Positions 17,531-26,763 of a stretch of 64,000 bases of DNA are shown in pieces. Both the position numbers and the translations under genes were made by a program. The DNA comes from Bacteroidota bacterium. GTDB lineage: Bacteria > Bacteroidota > Bacteroidia > Bacteroidales > JAGNHN01. The notes below the pieces were generated by a model. The model did no database searches. It had not been told where the DNA came from and saw nothing but the letters and a program-made list of their open reading frames with translations. The stretch's first letter is position 1. The number at the start of each line of letters is the position of its first letter. The stretch lies in assembly GCA_022710185.1 (NCBI GenBank), contig JAKLHK010000007.1, positions 41,088 through 105,087 on the forward strand, in the 5' to 3' direction.

Positions 17531-18232
17531 ATGATGTGGAAAGACCTGCTGTCCTTCAACCGGGCCGAGCGCCGCGGTATCTGGCTGCTCATGGCCATCG
17601 CTGTCCTGCTGTGGACAGCCAACCTGATCTACCCGGCGAAACGCAACGGATACCACGAAATGAGCGGTCCGGAGAGGGAAAGGCTGCTCGAAGCCGCCCG
17701 GAGCCTGCGCATGCAGGCTGAGGCGGCGCGCAGTGTCAGGCATGACAGCCTGCAAGGCCGTAGGCAATGGGAAGTTAAAAAGTGGCATCCTTCCAATTTT
17801 CCCAAACGCGGGCCCAAATCCCCGGACATGCCGGTCCGTCTTGTGGAGCTCAATGCTGCCGACTCGGCCACGCTGGAAAAACTTCCTGGAATTGGTCCCG
17901 TACTGGCCTCCCGGATTGTGCGCTACCGCGACCGCCTCGGCGGCTTCCATACCACCGCCCAGCTGCTCGAAGTGTACGGACTGAAACCGGAATGGCTGCA
18001 GCGGTTTTCGGAAAGGATCAGCGTGGATCCTTCGACAGTTAAACCCCTGGATTTCCAGCAGGCGGAGTTTCGCGACCTGGCCCGTCACCCCTATGTGGGC
18101 TACGAGCTGACCCGGACGATCTTCCGGCTGCGCCGTCAGGAGCGACTCCCCGAGGATGCCACAGAACTATGCAGGGCCCTGGGGCTCAGCGACAGCCTCA
18201 GCATGCGGCTGAGGCCTTACCTCCCGCACTGA
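17531..18232 (+). CDS. ComEA-like membrane-anchored helix-hairpin-helix protein
   Basis: 233 residues. A membrane helix at about 16-34 is followed by a basic linker and a helix-hairpin-helix unit at about 107-150 (LNAADSATLEKLPGIGPVLA then RIVRYRDRLGGF), the form found in ComEA DNA receptors. A second degenerate unit (FRDLARHPYVGYELTRTI) lies at about 177-200. Inferred role: binding incoming double-stranded DNA in the periplasm for delivery to ComEC. Two ATGs in tandem (17531, 17534) can start it. Seven C directly precede the start in place of a purine-rich ribosome site. Bacteroidota HhH proteins of this type are often annotated only as helix-hairpin-helix proteins. Confidence 0.82.
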   Translation: MMWKDLLSFNRAERRGIWLLMAIAVLLWTANLIYPAKRNGYHEMSGPERERLLEAARSLRMQAEAARSVRHDSLQGRRQWEVKKWHPSNFPKRGPKSPDMPVRLVELNAADSATLEKLPGIGPVLASRIVRYRDRLGGFHTTAQLLEVYGLKPEWLQRFSERISVDPSTVKPLDFQQAEFRDLARHPYVGYELTRTIFRLRRQERLPEDATELCRALGLSDSLSMRLRPYLPH

Positions 18233-18331
18233 ACGGCCCGGACCACTTCGCAGAAATTCCTACCTTTATCCGCCCGCATCACCTCAACCGGTGGGTACCG
18301 GCAGGCGCGGGTCGCTAATACCCTCTGCTCC

Positions 18332-19000
18332 ATGGCGCTCGATACCATCATCGAACTCAGCAATGTCTCCATCTATCAGAAGAATATCCTCATCCTCACT
18401 AATGTGAGCTTCACCATTAACCGGGGAGAGTTTGTATACCTTATCGGGCGCACCGGCAGCGGTAAAAGCAGCCTCCTGAAGACCCTCTATGCCGATCTCC
18501 CCCTGGTGGAAGGGCAGGCCAGGATTGCCGATATCGGCCTTAATCATCTGAAAAAGAAAGATATACCATTTCTTAGGCGCAAGCTGGGCATCGTATTCCA
18601 GGACTTTCAACTCCTGCCCGACCGGACTGTGAACGACAACCTCCTGTTCGTGCTTCGGGCCACCGGATGGACCGAACGCCCCAAAATGCAGCAACGCATT
18701 CAGGATGTGCTGGAAAAGGTCGGACTGGGGACCAAGGGGTTCAAAATGCCCAACGAACTTTCAGGTGGGGAGCAGCAAAGGGTGGCCATCGCCCGGGCCC
18801 TGCTGAACGATCCCGATGTAATCCTCGCCGATGAGCCTACGGGTAATCTGGATCCCGATACCAGCATCGGGATTATGAACCTGATGTTCGAGATCAGCAA
18901 GGCCGGAAGGGCCGTACTGATGGCTACCCACGATTACAATATCATCCGGAGGTTCCCTTCCCGTATCCTGCGCTGCGACCACGGCAACGTACTGAGCTAA
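18332..19000 (+). CDS. ftsE: Cell division ATP-binding protein FtsE
   Basis: 222 residues, a lone ABC ATPase. Walker A is GRTGSGKS (39-46), the Q-loop is [13 protein letters not shown], the signature is LSGGEQQR and Walker B is [12 protein letters not shown]. The closest named family is FtsE, which with FtsX controls peptidoglycan hydrolases at the septum from the inner face of the membrane. No ftsX lies next to it here; in Bacteroidota the two genes are often apart. A LolD-type ATPase is the alternative. A CCTACCTTTATCC stretch about 70 bases upstream resembles a -7 box with one mismatch. Confidence 0.82.
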   Translation: MALDTIIELSNVSIYQKNILILTNVSFTINRGEFVYLIGRTGSGKSSLLKTLYADLPLVEGQARIADIGLNHLKKKDIPFLRRKLGIVFQDFQLLPDRTVNDNLLFVLRATGWTERPKMQQRIQDVLEKVGLGTKGFKMPNELSGGEQQRVAIARALLNDPDVILADEPTGNLDPDTSIGIMNLMFEISKAGRAVLMATHDYNIIRRFPSRILRCDHGNVLS

Positions 19001-19004
19001 GGGC

Positions 19005-20138
19005 TTAGGGGAAAAGCATGCCCATCAATGCCTTGGCATTGTGCGCATTGGAAAAGCCGTTCGAGGTAAGCACCGCACGGCGACGCTCCATTTCTTCCTG
19101 AGGGAATTCATGCTCAAAGCATTCCTTCACCGCCCGCTTCATCTCCTCGACGGTATCGCGGATGATGCATAGCTCTTCCAGCCCGGTATGGCATACCATG
19201 GGAGTGTTGACCAGGCAGAACCTGCCGATGTGCAGGGCCAGAAGCAGCTTCAGCTTGATGCCCGTGGCCTGGAAGGTAGGAAGGATGTTCACCTGGGCCT
19301 CGCGCACCAATGCGGCGATGCCCTCACTGTCGAGTCCCAGCCTCAACTCCACATTGGGATATTGGGCCACCGTTTCCCTTAACTCCCGGCTGGGTTTGTT
19401 CCCGGCGATGATGAGCGGAAGATCAAGGTCGTTGAACACCTGGCGGGTCAGGAATAGGGCCGCTTCGTTGTTTTCCCCGACATCGAGGCTGGCATGGTAC
19501 AGCGCGTAGCTCCCCATCCCCGGCAGGATTTCAACAGCCTCCTGGGGGTGAAAGGCCGTGATGGTCTGTACGTTGCGGTATTTCTGACTGAAGTATTCCT
19601 GATCATTTGTGGAGATGGCCGCGATGCCGGAAGCCAAGTGCAGTACCCGCTCGTAACGCCTGAGCTTGGCCGCCTCGTTCAGGAAATAATACCGTTTGAA
19701 GATGTTGTGTTCGACCTTGGCCAGCCCCCCGTAGTATTCATGCTCAATATTGTGGGTCCTCACCACCCTAACCCGCTTTCGCAGTCGGGGCTCTTCCAGG
19801 TAATAGCAGGTATGAAGGCCTTCGAGGAGAATGGGGAAATCATCCTGCAGCAGCCTGCGGGTGAGGGTCTCGTTCGTCCGCGTGGCCACGATGTAGGGCC
19901 GACGGTTGAAGAGATTGGTCTTGGAAATGTCCCGGTGATAATAGCTTACACTAAGGCAGAGGGTTTCAAGCTCAGGGGCAGACTCACGGCCATATTGAAA
20001 ACAATGGAGGTGCACCCCAACGCCCAGGGCATGAAGGGCCTTGATCTTATGAAAGATGTCGATAGCCCCCCCATAATTCACCGGAACGGGTATGTCGAAG
20101 GCAACGATATGAACCTCAGGCGTTACAGGCCGTTGCAT
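19005..20138 (-). CDS. Glycosyltransferase (GT-B fold, mannosyltransferase-like)
   Basis: 377 residues. The N-terminal Rossmann half has VAFDIPVPVNYGGAIDIF, a substrate-side glycine loop, RTHNIEHEYYGGL, and the C-terminal half has LPLIIAGNKPS and NILPTFQATGIKLKLL where nucleotide-sugar binding is expected. It is a cytoplasmic or membrane-associated glycosyltransferase; donor and acceptor are unknown. The start lies 23 bases inside the 3' end of the upstream glycosyltransferase gene, so the two are coupled. It is convergent with ftsE with a 4-base gap. Confidence 0.75.
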   Translation of the reverse strand: MQRPVTPEVHIVAFDIPVPVNYGGAIDIFHKIKALHALGVGVHLHCFQYGRESAPELETLCLSVSYYHRDISKTNLFNRRPYIVATRTNETLTRRLLQDDFPILLEGLHTCYYLEEPRLRKRVRVVRTHNIEHEYYGGLAKVEHNIFKRYYFLNEAAKLRRYERVLHLASGIAAISTNDQEYFSQKYRNVQTITAFHPQEAVEILPGMGSYALYHASLDVGENNEAALFLTRQVFNDLDLPLIIAGNKPSRELRETVAQYPNVELRLGLDSEGIAALVREAQVNILPTFQATGIKLKLLLALHIGRFCLVNTPMVCHTGLEELCIIRDTVEEMKRAVKECFEHEFPQEEMERRRAVLTSNGFSNAHNAKALMGMLFP

Positions 20139-21243
20139 AGATCTCCCTCAGGGTTTCTTTCTCGTTCTCCCAGCACAACGTACGGGATGCAATGTTAAGG
20201 TTTTCCTTCCATATCCTGCGCCTGGCCTCATCCCCAAGCATCTGCTCAAGCAGGCCGGCGATCACCTCAGGTTCATGGGATGGGGTGACCAGGCCAAGTT
20301 CGTACTCTCGCACCAGCCCGGCGACTTCAGGAAGCTCGGAACAGAGGATGGGGATCCCGGCCTGGATGTAATCGAACACTTTGTTGGGCAGGCTGAAGCG
20401 ATAATTGATATTCGTGGCCTTGTCGAGCGAGAGCCCGATATCGGCGGCTTCCGTATAGCGCATAAGCTCCTCGTAGGGCATGCGCGGAAAAAAATGGACC
20501 CTGTCCTGCAACCCGGCCTCTTCCCTCAGGGCTTTAAGCCGGGGAATGACATCCCCTCCGCCGACAATAATCATGTGCGCGTGATCGAGGTGGGCCATGG
20601 CCTGCAGGGCCTCCTCGGCACCCCGGTCGACGTTGATCCCCGCTCCCTGCAGGATGATCAGCCGGCCGGAGGGCGGCAGCTCGGCCGGACGTTGCCCTCC
20701 GGAGGAGCGTTCCCTGCGCCGGGGCACATTGCGCACCACCGCGGGCCGCTTACCATACTCCTGCTCGTATAGGGTGGCGATAGAGGCATTTACCGTCACC
20801 AGGTACCGGAGCCGGGGGAAAAGGCGGCGCTCGAGGCCCTTCCATACCCTTCGTACCACCGGCCGGCCTTCCAGTTCAGGAACTCCGGTGAAATACTCAT
20901 GGCTGTCGTATACCAGGGGGATGCCCCGGATGCGGGAAACCAGAAAGCAGGGCAGCAGGGTGTCCAGGTCGTTGGCCACAATAAGATCAGCCCTTCTCCA
21001 CAAAATGAAGCAGAACAAGCGCAGGTTGAAGGCCGCATAGAACATCGGGCCCCGGCTCCAGGGCAGCATCATGCGGCGCAGGCTGTAAGGGCGTTGCGGT
21101 ATGGCTGGGCTCTGTTTCAGCCTACGGCCGATGAGCAATACGTTGAAGCCCATCTCGTGCAGCAGGCTGCACGAGCGCTCCACGCGCTGGTCGGTAGCCA
21201 GATCGTTGGTCACAGCCACGATGACGTTCCGCCTTCTTCCCAT
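20116..21243 (-). CDS. Glycosyltransferase family 4-like protein
   Basis: 375 residues from the ATG at 21243 (MGRRRNVIVAVTNDLATDQR); the open frame continues upstream to 21354, but there it runs into the terminator of the gene behind it. GT-B features: DLIVANDLDTLLPCFL and VYDSHEYFTGVPEL in the N-terminal domain, IILQGAGINVDRGAEEALQA, and the C-terminal EAADIGLSLDKATNINYRFS with PNKVFDYIQAGIPILCSE, the EX7E-like donor region. Function is probably surface glycan assembly. It overlaps the following glycosyltransferase by 23 bases. Confidence 0.8.
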   Translation of the reverse strand: MGRRRNVIVAVTNDLATDQRVERSCSLLHEMGFNVLLIGRRLKQSPAIPQRPYSLRRMMLPWSRGPMFYAAFNLRLFCFILWRRADLIVANDLDTLLPCFLVSRIRGIPLVYDSHEYFTGVPELEGRPVVRRVWKGLERRLFPRLRYLVTVNASIATLYEQEYGKRPAVVRNVPRRRERSSGGQRPAELPPSGRLIILQGAGINVDRGAEEALQAMAHLDHAHMIIVGGGDVIPRLKALREEAGLQDRVHFFPRMPYEELMRYTEAADIGLSLDKATNINYRFSLPNKVFDYIQAGIPILCSELPEVAGLVREYELGLVTPSHEPEVIAGLLEQMLGDEARRRIWKENLNIASRTLCWENEKETLREIYATACNA

Positions 21244-21315
21244 CCCGTCAAAGGTAAGTAAACCCTGCGCTCCCCCATCCCAGGATACGGGAATCATGCC
21301 ATGGCAGAAAGGCGC

Positions 21316-21344
21316 AAAAAAAGAGCGGACCCCAGGGCCCGCTC
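21316..21344 (-). terminator. Intrinsic terminator after the BNR-repeat T9SS protein
   Basis: On the minus strand GAGCGGGCC-CTGG-GGTCCGCTC forms a 9-bp stem (one G-T pair) followed by seven T, 25 bases after the stop codon. Confidence 0.85.
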
Positions 21345-21368
21345 CGGTTGTCAAACCATTACCAAAAA

Positions 21369-22724
21369 TTACTGGCGCACCAGTTTCTGGGACCAGCTGA
21401 AGTCACCGCTGACGAGTTCTGCAATGTAGAACCCTGCCGTAAGGTGGCTGAGGTCGACGGGGATGTTATACGTCACCATCGACTGTTCCTTGGTGGTGGA
21501 ATAGACGCTGCGGCCGCTGAGGTCGCGGATATTCAGCACCACTTCCTGGTTTTCGAAACCTTTCAGTGCGAAAGTGAAGGCGCCCTCAGAGGGGTTGGGG
21601 TAAACCACCACGCCCTGTTCCTTCTGCAGCTGCTGCATCACTTCGGTGAGGATGCCGGTATACTTGTACATGCCGCCCACGGTGGAAGGCATGGTCTGGT
21701 CGGTGAACCCGCCGGCCCATCCGTTGCCCGGATCGGCCCAGCCGGTCGACAGGAACTGTATGCCCTGGGTGCCGATGAAATCGGTCCAGGTATGCCCGCC
21801 GTCATAGCTGTAGGAGCATCCGGAAAGACCGGTGGCAGCGCCTGTGCTTACGAAGGTCTCTGCGGTGCCCGGGACGTGGGCCATATCGTTGGTATACACC
21901 GGGCCGGTGTGGTTGATGAGGGTCCAGGTCTGACCGCCGTTGAAGGTCTCGTACATGGTGCCGGTAGAGGCAGAACCCTTGTCCTGGGCAATGCCGTGCA
22001 GTCCAGTAGCCATATATACATTGGTATAGGTGGTCAGCGGGGTCTGGGAGACGGTCCAGTTCAGGCCCTTGTTAGTGCTGTGGAACACCCGCCCCTTTTG
22101 GGTGCCGAACCAGATGGTGTCGCCCACGGCATCGTAATATCCAACAATGCCCCATTCTCCGCTGAGCGGGGCCGGGATGTTGGCCTGAGGTACACGGGTC
22201 CAGGTGGTCCCCCCGTCGGTCGTGGTATAGATCTCGAAGTATCCGCCTACGGGGTCACCCTGGCATACGCCGTTATTGGCATCGAAGAAGTGGATGACGT
22301 TGGGGAAGGAGCCGAGGGAAGCCGAGAAGGTGGCGGTAGTCTGGCGGGTCCAGGTGAGGCCGCCGTTGTGGGTCACATAGATGCCCTGGGCCGGCGTCGT
22401 TCCGCCCGTGGGATGGTACATGGGTACCCATGCGGTGTCGGCATTGATGCCGAAGATCATGGCCATATCCAGTCCTACCGTTCCATTGACGGTACCCGGG
22501 GTCCACAGGGTACCTCCATTGGTTGTGCGGGTGAACTCCTGTATGGTGGCGGCGGTACCGCTGCCATCGTAGGCAGCGGCCCAAACGATGTTCTGATCCA
22601 CCACACTCACGTGGTTGATGCCGCGGGAAGCGGCGGCAAATCCGGTGGCCTGCTGCACCCACTGGGCGGAGACCATGGCCGTGAGGCCCAGCAGAAGACT
22701 AAGGGAAAGTAAGCGTTTCATCAT
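21369..22724 (-). CDS. T9SS-secreted BNR/YCF48-type beta-propeller protein
   Basis: 451 residues. Signal peptide (about 1-20, ending VSAQ). Six sialidase/BNR-like Asp-box repeats can be counted by their GGxTW cores (for example THNGGLTWTRQ, TTDGGTTWTRV, STNKGLNWTVS, TFNGGQTWTLI, SYDGGHTWTDF). The last 80 residues are a type A T9SS sorting domain (VVYPNPSEGAFTFAL, LSGRSVYSTT, LTAGFYIAELVSG, ending KLVRQ). It should be exported and anchored or released at the surface. Enzymatic activity cannot be claimed. ACGTCTAA lies 18 bases upstream of the start on the minus strand, at 22743-22748. Confidence 0.88.
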   Translation of the reverse strand: MMKRLLSLSLLLGLTAMVSAQWVQQATGFAAASRGINHVSVVDQNIVWAAAYDGSGTAATIQEFTRTTNGGTLWTPGTVNGTVGLDMAMIFGINADTAWVPMYHPTGGTTPAQGIYVTHNGGLTWTRQTTATFSASLGSFPNVIHFFDANNGVCQGDPVGGYFEIYTTTDGGTTWTRVPQANIPAPLSGEWGIVGYYDAVGDTIWFGTQKGRVFHSTNKGLNWTVSQTPLTTYTNVYMATGLHGIAQDKGSASTGTMYETFNGGQTWTLINHTGPVYTNDMAHVPGTAETFVSTGAATGLSGCSYSYDGGHTWTDFIGTQGIQFLSTGWADPGNGWAGGFTDQTMPSTVGGMYKYTGILTEVMQQLQKEQGVVVYPNPSEGAFTFALKGFENQEVVLNIRDLSGRSVYSTTKEQSMVTYNIPVDLSHLTAGFYIAELVSGDFSWSQKLVRQ

Positions 22725-22805
22725 GCATTAATGATTAGGGTTAGACGTATAGCTTGGTGTCCCAAAAGTACACTTTTTTGTAAAGGGAAGCGGTGGCCCT
22801 CGAAC

Positions 22806-22836
22806 GTAAAAACGCCCCGGATCATACCGGGGCGTT
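22806..22836 (-). terminator. Intrinsic terminator after the duplicated-module T9SS protein
   Basis: Perfect 10-bp stem AACGCCCCGG / CCGGGGCGTT with a 6-base loop (22811-22836); on the minus strand it is followed by TTTTTACG. Confidence 0.88.
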
Positions 22837-22893
22837 CCTGATATCCCACAGGCAGTAAGGCTTACTGTCGAAGCCACTGCCTTCGGACCGCCA

Positions 22894-25281
22894 TCAGCGG
22901 ATCACCAGCTTGCGCGTAATGCTGGCCGTGCCTGTATGCAGGCTGACCGTGTAGATCCCGTTGGGAAGGTCTTGCAGATCAATTCTTTCCTGCTGAGCAG
23001 CACCGCTGAGTCTTAGCGATGCGTCATAAACTGTGCGGCCCGTAAGGTCGAACACTTTTACCTGGGCCTGCCCGGGCTCAAAACCTTCGAGGCCGAGCCA
23101 CACCTGACCATCACTGGGATTGGGCCACAGGGCGATCTCCAGTCCTTCCCTCTCCGGAACTCCGGTGATGACCGCGGAAGTGATGCAGCGGAAATGATAA
23201 TCCGAATTGCCGGAGGTGCCGGTGGCTGGGAACCAGCTTACCCCGTCAGAAACATTGGTGCGGTTATAGGTCCCCGGTTGGGTCATTAGCAGATTGGTGA
23301 CCCCTGTGGGCACCGAGAATCCGATGTGGAAATCCCCGCTGAGCCCCGAGAGCTGGGTGGAATATGACCTGAGGTCGATCCGTGTGAAACGCATATTGTT
23401 GGCCACGGTCGATTCAGCATTGGCGTAGAAGGGGGTGATCTTGTCTGTACCCGGTAATCCCGCCACATCGTTCCACACATGGATCAGCATAGGAGCGTTT
23501 GCCGGTGTAGGGGGGGTATTTCCGGTTCCGTCATAGTTCCGGATCAGCATGGTCACTAGATCTGCCGTGCCGTTCAGGCTCACCTTGACGGCTGCGGCCT
23601 GGACGCCGCTGGTGCCCCCCGGGCCCACGGTTCCGTAAAAGTCGACCTGTCCGTTATCGTATTTGATGTAGTTTCCGCTGATAAAACGGAAGGTATCGGT
23701 AACGGTGATATTGGGTGATGGGGATACCTGGTCCGAAGCCTCGATCCAGTAATCAACCCAGGTGCCCGGATTGAGGGAAGGCATGGTGAAGCTATACTGG
23801 TCCGGGCCGGTGATCTGGCCGGTGATCAGGGCCTGGGTAACTCCGTCAATGCGATGGTGCAACTTCACAGCGGAAGGGTTAACCCCGGTGGCATCGGTAA
23901 TGGTGGTTACGATGGTCTGGGGACCAACGCCAGCCTCATAGTGTACCGGCACATTGAGGTTCACCACCTGGGGACCAACCACATCAATGTCGGCTGTAGT
24001 GACCGCCCGGAAATGGAAGTCCTGTGTAGCCACAGTCCACGTTCCGGCGGAGGTCTTGTACACCGACCGTCCGGCAATACCGGGGGATGTCTCTACAGTA
24101 TTGCAGATACCTGTAGGTACCGTATACCCTATGTAGTAATCCCCCGACAGGCCTGTCAGCGAGCTGGCATAAGGTCGCAGGTCTACCCGGGTCATGGGCC
24201 GGGTGTTGGTGAGTGTGGCCTCCGGCGTCATGGTGATTGGCGTAATGACATCGGTTCCCGGAAGCCCGGCCACACTGGTCCATATGTGTACCTGCATGGG
24301 GTTGTTGGGATTGTTCTGGTCGGTATAGTTACGGATGAGCAGGGTCTTCAGGTCGGTATTACCCAGGGTGATCTTAACCGCCACGGCAGTGGTCGCCTCG
24401 GCAGGTCCTACCGGTCGGTAGTAGTCCACGACTGCGTTGTCGTATCCTATGTAATTCCCTGCGATGTACCTTCCCGTATCCGAAGTGGAAGTGTTGGCAT
24501 TGGTAGAGCTGTCCGTAGCTTTGATCACGTATTTAACCCAGGCCCCGGCCGACTGCTGGGGAATGATGAAGGTAAAAACGTTGGTCCCGGTGGCCTGACT
24601 TCCATTTACCGGGGTCTGGGCCACATTGTCCACCCAGTAGTAAACAGTAGAGGAGGCGATCCCGGAAAAATCCACGATCTGGGTAAGTACGGTGTGGCTG
24701 CCGATGGAACCCTGGTAATGTGCCGGGAAATTATGGGTGATCAGCGGAGGGGAGAGGTCGTTGAGGGAAGTAGTGATTACGAAGTTGTCAATGTACATCC
24801 CATCCATGGTATATCCCCCGTCGCTCTCAAACCGGAAGCGGATCTTGACATTGGTATTGCCCGGACCGCAGAAGCCGCCCAGGTCATAGGTGTACTGCGT
24901 CCAGGTGTTGTTCACCCCGTCCTTCACCCCAAGGGTGGTGAATGTGGTGAAATTGTCAGTGGAGGCATCGATATACACATAGTCAAATCCGGCCTCGATC
25001 TGATAGCGCATGTAGAACTTCAGTTCCGCCGAGGGGACATTGCTGAGGTTGACTCCGCTGGCCATCGTGGCATAGGAGGTCTCATTGTCACCATAATTCC
25101 CGGTCGGGCTTTCTGAGAGAGAGTAGGAAGGGGAATAGGATTGCGCCGTGGTGGTGCCCCAGTTGTTGGTAAGCACCCAGTTGGTGGTCCCGGCCTCGAA
25201 GTTGTCCGAGAACACCGTGGTTTGCGCCGGCAGGATGAACGCCAGTGCCATGGCCATAAGCCAGAGTAGAGTTCTTTTCAT
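22894..25281 (-). CDS. Large T9SS cargo protein with MAM-like domain and two duplicated modules
   Basis: 795 residues. Signal peptide 1-20; MAM/choice-of-anchor-like jelly roll at about 22-172 (FSDNFEAGTTNW to MDGMYIDNFVI); two tandem modules of about 260 residues (about 175-430 and 435-702), each containing PAHY/PVHYxxxxG, a WV(K/D)Y strand, (I/F)SGNYI-YDN, LIRNY, H(I/V)W-(S/D)VAGLPGTD, RxDLR-Y and LSGD(Y/F)-IG; then a type A sorting domain at about 708-795 (LWPNPSDGQVWLGL to RKLVIR). Large secreted surface protein; binding or structural role is inferred. A perfect TATATTTG box lies 44 to 51 bases upstream. Confidence 0.85.
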   Translation of the reverse strand: MKRTLLWLMAMALAFILPAQTTVFSDNFEAGTTNWVLTNNWGTTTAQSYSPSYSLSESPTGNYGDNETSYATMASGVNLSNVPSAELKFYMRYQIEAGFDYVYIDASTDNFTTFTTLGVKDGVNNTWTQYTYDLGGFCGPGNTNVKIRFRFESDGGYTMDGMYIDNFVITTSLNDLSPPLITHNFPAHYQGSIGSHTVLTQIVDFSGIASSTVYYWVDNVAQTPVNGSQATGTNVFTFIIPQQSAGAWVKYVIKATDSSTNANTSTSDTGRYIAGNYIGYDNAVVDYYRPVGPAEATTAVAVKITLGNTDLKTLLIRNYTDQNNPNNPMQVHIWTSVAGLPGTDVITPITMTPEATLTNTRPMTRVDLRPYASSLTGLSGDYYIGYTVPTGICNTVETSPGIAGRSVYKTSAGTWTVATQDFHFRAVTTADIDVVGPQVVNLNVPVHYEAGVGPQTIVTTITDATGVNPSAVKLHHRIDGVTQALITGQITGPDQYSFTMPSLNPGTWVDYWIEASDQVSPSPNITVTDTFRFISGNYIKYDNGQVDFYGTVGPGGTSGVQAAAVKVSLNGTADLVTMLIRNYDGTGNTPPTPANAPMLIHVWNDVAGLPGTDKITPFYANAESTVANNMRFTRIDLRSYSTQLSGLSGDFHIGFSVPTGVTNLLMTQPGTYNRTNVSDGVSWFPATGTSGNSDYHFRCITSAVITGVPEREGLEIALWPNPSDGQVWLGLEGFEPGQAQVKVFDLTGRTVYDASLRLSGAAQQERIDLQDLPNGIYTVSLHTGTASITRKLVIR

Positions 25282-25324
25282 TTCCGTTGAAGCTTTGGGT
25301 TAGTAATTCAGCTACCTTTAGCTA

Positions 25325-25332
25325 CAAATATA
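25325..25332 (-). promoter_or_regulatory. Predicted -7 element (TATATTTG) for the large T9SS protein
   Basis: Perfect TAnnTTTG on the minus strand, 43 bases upstream of the start at 25281, in the 100-base divergent gap with murB. Confidence 0.6.
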
Positions 25333-25381
25333 ATGAAAAGAAAGCACATTCACTAACCCGGCCCTCTCTCACTCCCCGCCC

Positions 25382-26416
25382 ATGTACCGATGCCTTGCCT
25401 CCGACCTCACCGCCCTCACCACCTTCGGGGTACCCGTGAAGGCCAGGGAGTACTGCCGGGTCGATGCGGAAGCCGAACTGGAGGAGTTGTTTCGCACAGG
25501 ATGCCTTGATGACCCCAGCCTCCTGGTCCTGGGCGGGGGCAGCAACCTGCTCTTTGTAACCGATCCCCCCGGCATGGTGCTTCATCCGGCCATGCGCGGG
25601 ATCACGTTTACCGAGGACCGCGGGACGGAGGTGATCGTGCAGTGCGCTGCCGGCGAGGCCTGGGACGACCTGGTTGCTGAGACGGTAGCCGCAGGCTTGT
25701 CCGGACTGGAGAACCTCTCCCTCATCCCCGGCTCCGTCGGGGCCGCCCCGGTGCAGAACATCGGTGCCTACGGGGTGGAACTCAAGGATGTCTTTCATTC
25801 CCTGCGCGCGTTCGACCGTGAAGACGGCCGATGGCTGGTCCTGGGACCAGCGGATTGCCGGTTCGCCTATCGTCGCAGTGTTTTCAAGGAAGAATTACGG
25901 GAGCGCATGATCATTACCAGCGTCAGCCTGAAACTCAGTCGGGGGAGTGCCCCTGATTTGGGCTATGGCAGCATACGCACAGAGTTGGATGCCCTGGGGA
26001 TTAACAACCCTGGCCCGGCAGAAGTCAGGGCCGCCGTCATCAGTATTCGGCAGAGCAAACTTCCTGATCCTCAGGTTCTGGGCAATGCCGGCAGCTTCTT
26101 CAAGAACCCGGAGGTCGACGCCTCCACCGCGTCCCCCCTCATGGAGGCCTGGCCCGGGCTGCCTTCATGGAATATGCCCGATGGGAGGGTCAAACTGGCC
26201 GCCGGATGGCTCATCGAAAAAGCCGGTCTGAAAGGATTCCGCCTGGGCAACGCCGGGGTGCACGACCGCCAGGCCCTGGTGCTGGTCAACCACGGAGGGG
26301 CCAGCGGGGCCGAGATTCTCCGTCTTGCCACGATAGTGAAGCAAACCGTGAAGGAGCGCTTCGGAATACTGCTTGAACCGGAAGTGAATATCATAGGGGG
26401 GGCGTTGCAGGCATGA
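25382..26416 (+). CDS. murB: UDP-N-acetylenolpyruvoylglucosamine reductase
   Basis: 344 residues, type I MurB. FAD-binding segments LGGGSNLLFVTD (about 57-68) and SLIPGSVGAAPVQNIGAYGVE, the Tyr in FAYRRSVFK, the catalytic Ser in LGNAGSFFKNPEV, and the C-terminal Glu in LEPEVNIIG are all present. It reduces UDP-GlcNAc-enolpyruvate to UDP-MurNAc in the cytoplasm. Its stop overlaps the DUF2752 start by an ATGA (26413-26416). Confidence 0.96.
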   Translation: MYRCLASDLTALTTFGVPVKAREYCRVDAEAELEELFRTGCLDDPSLLVLGGGSNLLFVTDPPGMVLHPAMRGITFTEDRGTEVIVQCAAGEAWDDLVAETVAAGLSGLENLSLIPGSVGAAPVQNIGAYGVELKDVFHSLRAFDREDGRWLVLGPADCRFAYRRSVFKEELRERMIITSVSLKLSRGSAPDLGYGSIRTELDALGINNPGPAEVRAAVISIRQSKLPDPQVLGNAGSFFKNPEVDASTASPLMEAWPGLPSWNMPDGRVKLAAGWLIEKAGLKGFRLGNAGVHDRQALVLVNHGGASGAEILRLATIVKQTVKERFGILLEPEVNIIGGALQA

Positions 26417-26763
26417 CCCACCTGTCAGCTCATATCCCTCTATGGAAGTTCACCCGCTCAGCCTTCTGGCGTACGCGGGAGGCCTGGTTCTGGTTGATAG
26501 CCCTGGCACTGATGGCGTCCATGGATCCGTTGCATCCCCACGCTACCCTTTGCCCCCTCGGGGCCATGGGTGTTGCATGGTGCCCGGGCTGCGGACTGGG
26601 TCACAGCATCGCCTGGTTGTTCCGGGCCGGGCCGGGGCGTTCCTTCCAGGAACACTGGCTGGGGATCCCGGCAATAATCATCATCTTATCCCGGATAATC
26701 ACGATCTTTCGTACCCATTACAAATCCCCCTGCCATGGCACAAGCGCTCCGCTACATCCCTGA
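26413..26763 (+). CDS. DUF2752 small membrane protein
   Basis: 116 residues. Two hydrophobic helices, with the family's cysteine-rich segment LCPLGAMGVAWCPGCGLGHS at about residues 46-66. DUF2752 proteins are of unknown function. Translationally coupled to murB by ATGA, and its last 29 bases overlap the start of the TM2 gene. The DUF2752-TM2 pair is a recurring neighbourhood in Bacteroidota (recalled). Confidence 0.82.
   Translation: MTHLSAHIPLWKFTRSAFWRTREAWFWLIALALMASMDPLHPHATLCPLGAMGVAWCPGCGLGHSIAWLFRAGPGRSFQEHWLGIPAIIIILSRIITIFRTHYKSPCHGTSAPLHP

Noticed and set aside
21348..22712. 454-codon open frame antisense to the BNR-repeat T9SS gene
   Set aside because: The other strand has a signal peptide, six BNR repeats and a sorting domain; the antisense product is low-complexity and glycine/histidine rich without family features.
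23854..25116. 420-codon open frame antisense to the duplicated-module T9SS gene
   Set aside because: Shadow of a real gene with clear N- and C-terminal signals on the minus strand.
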